Assembly: GCA_018818125.1 (NCBI GenBank)
Contig: JAHISQ010000034.1
Span: 94,592-158,591 of the forward strand
Direction of reading: 5' to 3'
DNA from: Candidatus Rifleibacteriota bacterium
Lineage (GTDB): Bacteria > Muiribacteriota > Ozemobacteria > Ozemobacterales > Ozemobacteraceae
DNA length: 64,000 bases
How positions within the stretch are numbered: position 1 is the first letter of the stretch; each line of letters opens with the position of its first letter. Below the pieces are notes generated by a model, which saw nothing but the letters and a program-made list of their open reading frames with translations, made no database searches and was not told the DNA's origin. The translations under genes were made by a program, and so were the position numbers. Below, in pieces: positions 32,880 through 40,847 of the stretch.

Positions 32880-34505
32880 TCAGCGGCGGTGCAGGCGGCG
32901 TAATAACATATCGGCGGCGCGGCCAGCTTCTTCAATTTTAAAAAGCATTGAAACAATCGCAACAACCAGAGTGCCGATTAACAGTGCAAGTGTCATAGTA
33001 ACCACGGAGTTTATCATACTGCCGATGGCCGCTGCGCCAATCAGACTGGCAATAACCGGTGCGAGAAAGACAAAACTCTGCTGCATGGCCAGGCCAGAAA
33101 GTGCGGTAGCTGCCAGAATCTTGAACAGAGCGCTGATCAGGCCAAACCTGCCGAAGCTGCCAAGGCGGTGTTGCAGTTTGTAATAAAGAATGCCGGCATT
33201 AAACATAGCACCAATGCTTGTGCTCAACGCCAGTCCCCAATAACCGAGCGGCTGAATTAAAGCCAAATTAAGCACAATATTAACAACTACAGCAGTAATA
33301 CTGGCTATTACTGGCACTTTTGTCTCGTCGAGCGTGTAAAAAGCCGGGCCCATTATTTTTATCAGTGAAAAAAACAGCAGTCCGACTGCATAAGCTTTAA
33401 GCGCCAGAGCTGTTGCCAGTGTATCTTCAGGAGTAAAGCGGCCATGTTGAAAGAGTATGCGAACCGAAGGCTCGGCCAGTGCAATGATAGCAAAACAGGC
33501 ATAGAGATTGATAAAAGACGACAGTCGCAGTGAGCCGACAAGAGTTTGCGCCATAGCGTCGCGATCATTGGCGGCAGCCTGGCGCGAGATAACCGGCAAA
33601 GTGGCTTGCGCCAGCGCAACACCAAAAAGACCAAGCGGCAGCTGCATGATGCGGAATGCGTAGCTTAGCCAGCTCACAGCGCCATCGCCCTGTGAAGTTG
33701 CCAGAATAGTACTGATGGCAATGTTGATCTGAGTTGCTGCCAGGCCAACGGTGCCTGGAATTATCAGCTTTATGATGCGCTGAATGCCAGGGTCTTTAAA
33801 ATTCAGAACCCACCTGAAACGGTAACCGTGACGAAAAAGTGATGGCAATTGTACAGCAAACTGAATCAGACCGCCAAGCATGGCACCAATTGCCATACCG
33901 GTAATCGCCGGGTAATCATACTGTTCCGCCAGCGGGCAGATCAACCAGCCCGACAAAATCATGCTCAAATTGAGAAATACCGGTGCAATTGCCGGAATAA
34001 AGAATTCACCGAGCGAATTGAGTATTCCCATGGCTATTGCCGCCCACGAAATTGCTATAAGAAAGGGAAACATGATGCGAGTCATGGTCACGGTGACTTC
34101 AAATTTTTCCGGGGAATTGACAAATTCTGGCGCCAGCGTGCTGACAATCAGTGGACTGAAAACCATGCCAATCAAAGTTAGTATGCCAACAACGATAAAG
34201 ATGCCGCATAAGGTCAGGTTAGTCAGCTTAAACGCTTTCTGGCGACCTTCTTTTTCAAGTATGCTGTTAAAGGTTGGAATAAATGCCGCGCTCATGGCAC
34301 CCTCAGCAAAGAGGTCGCGCAGCAGGTTTGGTACTCTGAAAGCTACATTAAAGGCATCGGTCCAAATGCCGGCACCAAAGAGATAGGCAAAGGTCTGTTC
34401 GCGCAACAGGCCGGCAATTCGGCTGAAAAAAGTGGCGATGCCCATTACCGCCGCCGATCTGGCGATGGAACGTGGTTTTGTTAAGTTATTGGCGGTATCA
34501 GGCAA
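32880..34505 (-). CDS. murJ: Lipid II flippase MurJ
   Basis: 541 residues with about 14 membrane segments of the MATE-like MviN/MurJ fold. Family hallmarks: SRIAGLLREQTFAYLFGAG at the N-terminus, the FRVPNLLRDLFAEGAMSAAF stretch, and repeated helices to the C-terminus. It moves lipid-linked peptidoglycan precursor across the inner membrane and is essential in many bacteria. ATG 34505 lies 2 bp after the ion-channel gene's stop, so the two are in one leftward transcript. The length is normal. Confidence 0.95.
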   Translation of the reverse strand: MPDTANNLTKPRSIARSAAVMGIATFFSRIAGLLREQTFAYLFGAGIWTDAFNVAFRVPNLLRDLFAEGAMSAAFIPTFNSILEKEGRQKAFKLTNLTLCGIFIVVGILTLIGMVFSPLIVSTLAPEFVNSPEKFEVTVTMTRIMFPFLIAISWAAIAMGILNSLGEFFIPAIAPVFLNLSMILSGWLICPLAEQYDYPAITGMAIGAMLGGLIQFAVQLPSLFRHGYRFRWVLNFKDPGIQRIIKLIIPGTVGLAATQINIAISTILATSQGDGAVSWLSYAFRIMQLPLGLFGVALAQATLPVISRQAAANDRDAMAQTLVGSLRLSSFINLYACFAIIALAEPSVRILFQHGRFTPEDTLATALALKAYAVGLLFFSLIKIMGPAFYTLDETKVPVIASITAVVVNIVLNLALIQPLGYWGLALSTSIGAMFNAGILYYKLQHRLGSFGRFGLISALFKILAATALSGLAMQQSFVFLAPVIASLIGAAAIGSMINSVVTMTLALLIGTLVVAIVSMLFKIEEAGRAADMLLRRLHRR

Positions 34506-34507
34506 GA

Positions 34508-35941
34508 TCAGGTGACCGGGTTGATAACTAGAATTTCGTCGCTACTGTTGATCAAGTGCTTGTTCGGGTTAACTTTGAGAGGCTCTTTTCTGGGCTTGAT
34601 GCCAACCATGGTAAAACCTAGCTCGCGGGAGATTATACCTATGGCATCAGCGTAGTCGAGTCCTATAACTTCCTGGGGCGGGTCAATAAAGGTCAGTGTA
34701 TTGCCAGACTCGCGCGAAAGCAGGTCTTTAAAAAAAGCGAGAAGTCCTTCGTGCATCGAAATGCGCGCCAGAAGCTTGCCAGATATTTCACCCTGAATGA
34801 CAACATCTTCGACACCGCCCATTTTAAGGTGAGTCGCGTATTCTTCGTTATAGATCTCTGCCGAAGTATGAATTGTTGGGTTGAGCTTTTCTATGGTGAG
34901 GGCAGCTAGAATTGTGCGCGCGTCAATATCACGGGTTGTTCTATTCTCACCGTGTTCTGACAATATTACCGCAGCCACCGCCCGTTCGACTCCAGCGCGT
35001 TTAAGAGTTTCCATGCGCGTAAAGTCTTCGGCCAATACGCTGATACGATCAGTTTTTACACCACGCAACTTCATAGCTTCGAGATTGGCATTTTCAGATA
35101 CCAGCAATATCTCGGCGTCTTTAAAGGCCGGGTCGAGCATAAATTCGTTGGCAAGAATTGATGCCTTGGCGCTGAACCCACAGATAACGATGTGCTTGTT
35201 GAGTTCATCAGGATTGGCAGGTTTGTTCATAGCGCTCTCCTTTAGTTTTTCGACCATTATTGCCGAAATAGTACCAGTAACCATGGCAAAAACGCCCATT
35301 TCAAATATGAGAATAATGAGAAAAACAATTTTGCCGCCTATCGACTTGGGAAAGTCGGCATATTCGCCGGCCATAAGCGAGAACAGAGATTTCCAGAAGG
35401 CATCTATCGGGGAGGTAATCTCGTCAGAAACGCCGATTTCGAACTGAGCCAGTCCGACGGCGCCAAAAACAATAGCAAAGATAGCAAAGCTTGAAATGAT
35501 TCCAAATTCAACCAGTCGGCTTTCGAAAATTTTGCTGAGAAAGGTAAAGCGGCGCTGAAAGGTTGAGCCGATCGAAAAAACACGGAACAGCCTGAGAATG
35601 CGCAGAATTCTCCCAATACGAAAAATACGAAACATCGGCATTACCGCGATAATATCGATCCAGAAAGTCTTAAGGAAGCTGCTGGTTGAGGCACTGACCA
35701 GCCAGCGCATGCTCAGTTCAATGATAAAAATGAGGGTAAGACAGTCATTGGCGCTCTGCACAATTTCGAGCTGGTTTGATGGCAGGGTAATAAAAACCTC
35801 GACGATGATCAGCACCACTGACAATAAGATAAGCACCATCAGACTCACGCCGAAAAACGAAGAATCAATAAACCGCCGCAATCCTGGAAAGGATTTTGCG
35901 ACGGTTTCAATCTCGTATTTGAACTTTACTCGTTTATTCAT
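34508..35941 (-). CDS. Voltage-sensor-type ion channel with TrkA-N domain and unusual filter
   Basis: 477 residues. A six-helix ion-channel core (about 30-235) includes an S4 with arginine every third residue (R105 to R120: FRIFRIGRILRILRLFR). Between S5 and S6 the place of the usual TVGYGD filter is taken by SLMAGEYADFP (188-198). The C-terminal half has a TrkA-N/RCK fold (KHIVICGFSAKASILANEF) and further RCK-like material. ATG 35941 is taken as start, although GGAG sits only 1-2 nt before it. A longer reading to 36004 is possible. The ion is unknown: the changed filter argues against a standard K+ channel. It precedes murJ in the same transcript. Confidence 0.8.
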   Translation of the reverse strand: MNKRVKFKYEIETVAKSFPGLRRFIDSSFFGVSLMVLILLSVVLIIVEVFITLPSNQLEIVQSANDCLTLIFIIELSMRWLVSASTSSFLKTFWIDIIAVMPMFRIFRIGRILRILRLFRVFSIGSTFQRRFTFLSKIFESRLVEFGIISSFAIFAIVFGAVGLAQFEIGVSDEITSPIDAFWKSLFSLMAGEYADFPKSIGGKIVFLIILIFEMGVFAMVTGTISAIMVEKLKESAMNKPANPDELNKHIVICGFSAKASILANEFMLDPAFKDAEILLVSENANLEAMKLRGVKTDRISVLAEDFTRMETLKRAGVERAVAAVILSEHGENRTTRDIDARTILAALTIEKLNPTIHTSAEIYNEEYATHLKMGGVEDVVIQGEISGKLLARISMHEGLLAFFKDLLSRESGNTLTFIDPPQEVIGLDYADAIGIISRELGFTMVGIKPRKEPLKVNPNKHLINSSDEILVINPVT

Positions 35942-36149
35942 TCTCCGCAATTCTAGAGTATCACCGCTGCAAATGCAACCATGATGCTGTTCATGAACCA
36001 GCACAGCTATCAGCCGTTTAACTTTTTGCTCCGGTTCGTTGAGGAGAAAATTCAGTCTAATTGTCGTTGCCGTATAGTTTAATGTATTTGTTCTTGGTAC
36101 CCTTTAAATGCATGGACAAATGAAAAGGGGTGAGGGTATAATTCTGGTT

Positions 36150-38516
36150 ATGATGCGTATACTGTCAGAAAAAAAAGGCAATGTAACCATTATTCTTCTC
36201 GGATTGATCAGTGTTATGCTGATCATGGTCATGGGACTGTCGAGAAGAATGAGCAGTCACACTCAACTGCTCACGCTTAGCGATTACACACAAATCAGCC
36301 GCTATTTTCTCGAATCTTATGCCGGCGATATTCTGCAACAGATAAATCTCGATGTTAATAAGCCAAACTCTGATCTGTACAAGGCTTTTCGCGACCCTCC
36401 TGCCGACAGACCACTGGGCACCAGCTTTTACAAGCAGTCCGGCGCGCTTAAGGAACTCGCTGAGGAACTCAACATCCAAATTCAGTCACCGCCTGTTATT
36501 ACCTTTGCGGGCTCAGAAGAAATAGGTTATCCGCCAGGCTTTGACTGCCCAGCCCCCATCAAGGGCCGCGAAAAGCGTGGTTTACTCGAAATTGTATGCA
36601 AGGCCAAATTTTATGGGCGCATGTATACTTTGCGGGTGCAATATCCTTTTACTGTGGTAATGCGCATGACACCGATATTGAAAGACTTTATTCTTTTCGC
36701 CGACAGAATAGCCCGCGAGCATGGTGACGACAAAATCGGGCCAAACGACAACATAAACATAATGCTTACTCGTGACGGCAAGCACCCGCTAGAGTTTGAC
36801 AGTGGCATTGTCAACCACAACCGCATGCGCCCCGGCAACAAATACCGGCCGATGATCCTGCTGCCGCCGCTAGACCCGGTAGAGTATGCTTCGGCAGCGA
36901 TATCTGGCAAGGTATTTCTCGGTCCTTCGGATGATTCGATATATCTCAATCTGGCTGGCGACACACGAGAAGAAGAAGTAGATACGGTTGGGCAAGCTGG
37001 CAATGGAATGGTCAGTGCCAGCGATGGCGAACTTTTTCTGGTTACACCTGATACCTTCAAGGTTTTCGATAAAGCATCGGCAAAATACCAGTATATGACA
37101 CTGTTTCAGAAGCCCAGTGGTGCTAACGTAAGAATGATGGGCATGGAAATTCCGATCAAATACAATCAGCTGGCAAAAATGGGTCTGCTCGGCTTTTCCC
37201 AGGAAATTGTGCCACAGTATGCCGACAGCATTTTCTCGGGCGCGGCATATACGGTTGAGAATTTTTTGAACTCCGGCAGTAATGCCAGCGAGTTCTGGCG
37301 TTTACTCAAAGACACCGGTTCCGGCTACGGCGAAGGCTTTATGGCGCTGGCCAGTGGTCTGAAACTCATGGGTCTCAAGCCTGATGACAAAAATTTTGGC
37401 CATGTCAATCGTCAGATTTTTGGCAACGTGCTAAGCCGGTTCTTTGTACTAACCTTCTGGTGGCCGCCAAGCGGTGGCGGGGTGCCGCTGATATATGATG
37501 AAAACCGCAACCCAACAGACTTTCCGACCACCACTGTCAGCTTATATGATTACAAATTTGAGCCAATGTATCCAAACCTGCGTTTTCAGGATTTTATGTC
37601 ACGCATGGTTTCGGGCAAGAACTGGAACCCGCGCATGAGCAGTGCTGCCAATCTTCCCGAAGGTTTTTTGGCATACAATTATGATGGCAATAATGCTAAT
37701 GAAGCGGAAAATAAGAATACTATTTTTACAAATAGTAACTTTACCGCCAACGACGGGTTTAGGGCCAACGATAAATTCGAAAACCTTATGCGAGACTGGT
37801 TCAGGGTCACAGAGGCTGGGTCGCGTCTTCAAAAGGGTATCGAAGCCAGAGTTGGCAAAAGTTTTGCGACTGATGAGGAGTTTCTCGAAGCAGCCGGCAT
37901 AAATGAAAACAAATTTATGGTCAATGGCATAGTGTATGTGGCCGGCGGCCTGAAGATGCCAGCTCTGGATATGAAAAACGAGGATATCGGCGGCGGCGTG
38001 ATTCTGGTCGATGGCCCGATCGAACTCGAAAACATTACGCGAGGCTACAAGCTTGATACCAGCGATTTTAAGCTCGGCAACTATGGTGCCATGTATTTTC
38101 GCGGACCAGCTTTCGACATGTATCAGAAATGGAAAACAGAAATTACCCAGGAGAGCTTTTTGACCTTTGTGAGCTTGCGCGGCGACCCGATAACCATCAA
38201 AGGCGAAGCTTTGATCGGGGTACATCTGATAAACCTTAATACCACCCAGTCCTCGCCTTATGGTCAGATCGTCTGGGGGCCGTTAGTGCGCAAAGAAATC
38301 GTTTTCTGTGGTGGCATTGCCTGCAATTTTCTCGATTTACCAGAGCGACTGCTTGAATTTGGGCGTATAGAAAGCTCGTGTCGACATCTTCGAGCACCGT
38401 TTTTCATGTATCATTCAGCAATGTCTGCGCAAGAGCCGGCTATGGCAGTGCAAATGATGGAGAACATGCGTGGTTACATGCTTACCGCCGAGAAGGTCAC
38501 AGATGAAACCGATTAA
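36150..38516 (+). CDS. Large PilX-like membrane-anchored protein of a second minor-pilin operon
   Basis: 788 residues from ATG 36150; ATGs at 36108 and 36120 are also in frame and none has an ideal ribosome site. The N-terminus has a basic leader, then one hydrophobic helix (NVTIILLGLISVMLIMVMGL), resembling PilX or GspK where the helix is followed by a polar domain. The remaining 750 residues form an exported part with no named domain, with many Gly/Asp turns. It overlaps the next gene (prepilin) by 14 bp and heads an operon of PilX-like, PilV-like, PilW-like and TPR genes. A pilus-tip role is inferred from the operon. Confidence 0.7.
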   Translation: MMRILSEKKGNVTIILLGLISVMLIMVMGLSRRMSSHTQLLTLSDYTQISRYFLESYAGDILQQINLDVNKPNSDLYKAFRDPPADRPLGTSFYKQSGALKELAEELNIQIQSPPVITFAGSEEIGYPPGFDCPAPIKGREKRGLLEIVCKAKFYGRMYTLRVQYPFTVVMRMTPILKDFILFADRIAREHGDDKIGPNDNINIMLTRDGKHPLEFDSGIVNHNRMRPGNKYRPMILLPPLDPVEYASAAISGKVFLGPSDDSIYLNLAGDTREEEVDTVGQAGNGMVSASDGELFLVTPDTFKVFDKASAKYQYMTLFQKPSGANVRMMGMEIPIKYNQLAKMGLLGFSQEIVPQYADSIFSGAAYTVENFLNSGSNASEFWRLLKDTGSGYGEGFMALASGLKLMGLKPDDKNFGHVNRQIFGNVLSRFFVLTFWWPPSGGGVPLIYDENRNPTDFPTTTVSLYDYKFEPMYPNLRFQDFMSRMVSGKNWNPRMSSAANLPEGFLAYNYDGNNANEAENKNTIFTNSNFTANDGFRANDKFENLMRDWFRVTEAGSRLQKGIEARVGKSFATDEEFLEAAGINENKFMVNGIVYVAGGLKMPALDMKNEDIGGGVILVDGPIELENITRGYKLDTSDFKLGNYGAMYFRGPAFDMYQKWKTEITQESFLTFVSLRGDPITIKGEALIGVHLINLNTTQSSPYGQIVWGPLVRKEIVFCGGIACNFLDLPERLLEFGRIESSCRHLRAPFFMYHSAMSAQEPAMAVQMMENMRGYMLTAEKVTDETD

Positions 38517-38997
38517 TAAATGCTGCACTCCGCGCCAAGGTATGTCGATGATCGAACTGCTGATCGGGGTTACCATATTCGGGATGGCGATGTTGCCGAT
38601 CATGTGGCTGGGCACATCACAGACACGAGGAGCTTATTCGATAGGCAAGCACATGATGGCCTCTCAGATCGCCGCCAGCTTTATCGACAGCCTGCTGGGG
38701 CTGCCTTATAAGGAATGTCAGAAAAAAATAGAATCGCTGAAGGCACAGGGCCGCACAGGGGTTCTTGAGAATGAAGATCTACAGGCTACTTTGCAGGTGG
38801 TTAACGATGAAGACATTCAAAGCGATATGAAAACTTCATTTCGATATTTTCAGTATGAGTTTGGCTATGACGAAGACGAAGCAGCACGAATTCTGCGCCT
38901 GAATATTGAGATTTTCTACAGAGTTGAAGAGGGCGACGACAGATCTCTAGCCTCAGTCAGACTGGCTGTTCTTAAATTTGGAGATCGAAATGGTTGA
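38503..38997 (+). CDS. Prepilin-type minor pilin, PilV/GspI-like (second set)
   Basis: 164 residues. The N-terminus CTPRQGMSMIELLIGVTIFG has a Gly cleavage point and Glu at +5, then a hydrophobic helix (MAMLPIMWLG). The body is short and polar with a few Cys. ATG 38503 follows GAAGG. Overlaps by 14 bp with the preceding gene and by 8 bp with the following one, so the three are coupled. This is the second PilV-like gene in the window (compare 8570-9322), with low visible similarity beyond the prepilin signature, so the two sets probably serve different fibres or secretion complexes. Confidence 0.75.
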   Translation: MKPINKCCTPRQGMSMIELLIGVTIFGMAMLPIMWLGTSQTRGAYSIGKHMMASQIAASFIDSLLGLPYKECQKKIESLKAQGRTGVLENEDLQATLQVVNDEDIQSDMKTSFRYFQYEFGYDEDEAARILRLNIEIFYRVEEGDDRSLASVRLAVLKFGDRNG

Positions 38998-39556
38998 GGG
39001 CATCAGTATCAGAAAGCGCAGGGGCGTCACTCTGGTCGAAATAGTCATCGTAGCGGCTATTTCGAGCATGGTGCTGACCAGCGCGGTGATGATCATGAAT
39101 CGTACTACCAGGCACTTTAAAAAAGGCACCGACATGCTAAACATTCAGCGCCTTATGGATAGCATTGTTGAACGCGTAAGAACCGACGTAAGATCGCTCA
39201 AGCGAATAATTCCGGAAAAATGCAATGAAACTTCGTTTACGTTTTTTGCGATTCGTGATGGTGAAGAGAAAGAAATCGGGTATACTTACGACGCTGAAAC
39301 ACATACTCTTTTTCGTAAGGATGAAAATAGACAGTCGAATTTTCACGGTTCACGGCAGGTCAAATCCTTTCTGTTCAAGCCAGAACTTGACGATGCCGGA
39401 AATTTCAAGTTCCTTAATGTGGCAATGCAGCTGATTTCTGATGAGAAAGGTAGCGGCAAGGCTTCGACTCTTTCGATAGCCTGTCAGTTCTATTCTACCT
39501 GCGTTGAATCGGATCTCAAAATCAGCAGTCTGAGAAAAAATCAATCCAACAAGTAA
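38990..39556 (+). CDS. Prepilin-type minor pilin, PilW/GspJ-like (second set)
   Basis: 188 residues. RRGVTLVEIVIVAAISSMV is a clear prepilin signal with Glu at +5, followed by a helix and a globular domain (VERVRTDVRSL near 58). ATG 38990 has GGAG at 6 nt; a TTG 4 codons upstream is less likely. It is the third of the second minor-pilin operon, 16 bp before a TPR gene with a good ribosome site. The assignment to PilW/GspJ rests on order and size. Confidence 0.75.
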   Translation: MVEGISIRKRRGVTLVEIVIVAAISSMVLTSAVMIMNRTTRHFKKGTDMLNIQRLMDSIVERVRTDVRSLKRIIPEKCNETSFTFFAIRDGEEKEIGYTYDAETHTLFRKDENRQSNFHGSRQVKSFLFKPELDDAGNFKFLNVAMQLISDEKGSGKASTLSIACQFYSTCVESDLKISSLRKNQSNK

Positions 39557-39571
39557 GTCGGAGGTTATGAG

Positions 39572-40603
39572 ATGTTTAAAGCGAGATTATTGTTGATTTG
39601 CCTGCTGTTCTGCACATGCATTTCCCTTCTACAAGCCTCAGAAGAGGTTATAAAGAAGGGGCGGGCGCTGCAGAATGCTAAAAAATACGATGAGGCACAG
39701 GAGTTGTATTTAAAAGCGCTGCAGCCGACTTCATCCGAGGATTTGTATATCGAGGCCGCATCCTTTCTTGGCAAAGTGCAGCGTTATGATATTGCCGAAT
39801 CAGTTCTAAAAAAAGGCCTTACGGCTTATCCTCAAAGCACCGCACTGATGAATCTGGATGGTCTGATAAAGTTTCGCAAAGATGATAAAGCTGGTGCCAA
39901 AACCATGTTTGAGGCGGTTCTGGCTAAAGATGCCGAAAACAGCTTTGCTAAAAAATGGCTTGCTACGGTTAACAGCGGCACAGCGGTTCCTGAGAACGAA
40001 ACACAAAGCGGTGAGGATACTGATTCTACGCGCAGCTACAGTCCATCTGCCGATGGTGAATACAAGGTTTCAGAAGCTCTGGGTAAAGAAGAGCAAACAG
40101 AACTGGCCGTTAAGCTCTACAAAGAAATGCTGGAACTTGAGAAATGGGAGCTAGACAGCTTTATCGCACTGCACAAGCAGGTGATCGAGCGTTGCCCGCT
40201 GACCGATCAGGCCCAGGAATCTTGCTGGCGCTTATCTAACCTTTATATGCTTGGCCAGGATCCGCCAGACTTCGACAACGTCATTTCGGTACTTGAACAT
40301 CTTCTCAAGCAATACCCTGAGACCGATCTATTGCCAGATGCCAAGAATCGCCTGATGATAGCCTATCAGAAAACAGACAGAATGAATGAGCTGGCCGGAC
40401 TGTATGAAGAACTGTTTCGTCGTGATCCTGCGCCCGAAGATGACAAAACTTTCATGGTTCGGGCACTTGAATATGGTAATGCTTTATCTGCAATCGGACG
40501 CGCCAGCGAAGCAACCGCCTGGTATCAGAAAGTACTGGAGCGCGACAACAACCGTAACAGCATCGAAGCCCGCGCCGCTAGAAACTGTCTCGAAGGCCAA
40601 TGA
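39572..40603 (+). CDS. Secreted or periplasmic TPR-repeat protein
   Basis: 343 residues with a signal peptide (LLLICLLFCTCISLLQA). At least two groups of TPR-like helices are seen: KKGRALQNAKKYDEAQELYL at 28-47, LYIEAASFLGKVQRYDIAES and LGQDPPDFDNVISVLEHLL later. It is separated from the PilW-like gene by 16 bp and has a GGAGG site, so it is the fourth gene of the minor-pilin operon. TPR proteins such as PilF/PilW-lipoprotein help pilotin and secretin assembly, so a role in pilus assembly is plausible though unproven. Confidence 0.75.
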   Translation: MFKARLLLICLLFCTCISLLQASEEVIKKGRALQNAKKYDEAQELYLKALQPTSSEDLYIEAASFLGKVQRYDIAESVLKKGLTAYPQSTALMNLDGLIKFRKDDKAGAKTMFEAVLAKDAENSFAKKWLATVNSGTAVPENETQSGEDTDSTRSYSPSADGEYKVSEALGKEEQTELAVKLYKEMLELEKWELDSFIALHKQVIERCPLTDQAQESCWRLSNLYMLGQDPPDFDNVISVLEHLLKQYPETDLLPDAKNRLMIAYQKTDRMNELAGLYEELFRRDPAPEDDKTFMVRALEYGNALSAIGRASEATAWYQKVLERDNNRNSIEARAARNCLEGQ

Positions 40604-40697
40604 TCAAATAGTCTTGCGGGTTGTAAAATAATTCTTACAATTGACTACATTAGTTACCCAGCGCTCTTATAAATAATCTGGGAACCGGGGTAAGCAA

Positions 40698-40847
40698 TTG
40701 GAGAACGAGAACCATCTGTTGTTAATTGTAATTTTTCTGCTGGCTGTTGCTGCATTTGTAATTGGTGACAGTAATCTCCGGTCGTCAGAAAAAGCGGAAA
40801 CAGTTGAGGCAACCAGCGCCAGCCAGTCAAGTATTATCGGGCACTAG
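40698..40847 (+). CDS. Possible 49-residue single-span membrane protein
   Basis: A TTG-initiated frame of 49 codons with GGGGTAAG just before it. The product has one hydrophobic helix (LLLIVIFLLAVAAFVIG) and a polar Ser/Glu-rich tail. Its stop overlaps the convergent HEAT gene by 4 bp. An inverted repeat TTGTAA/TTACAA lies upstream near 40621-40640. The TTG start makes this a weak call. Confidence 0.35.
   Translation: MENENHLLLIVIFLLAVAAFVIGDSNLRSSEKAETVEATSASQSSIIGH

Noticed and set aside
40621..40640. TTGTAA/TTACAA inverted repeat as an operator
   Set aside because: Six-bp AT-rich arms can arise by chance and there is no second copy nearby.
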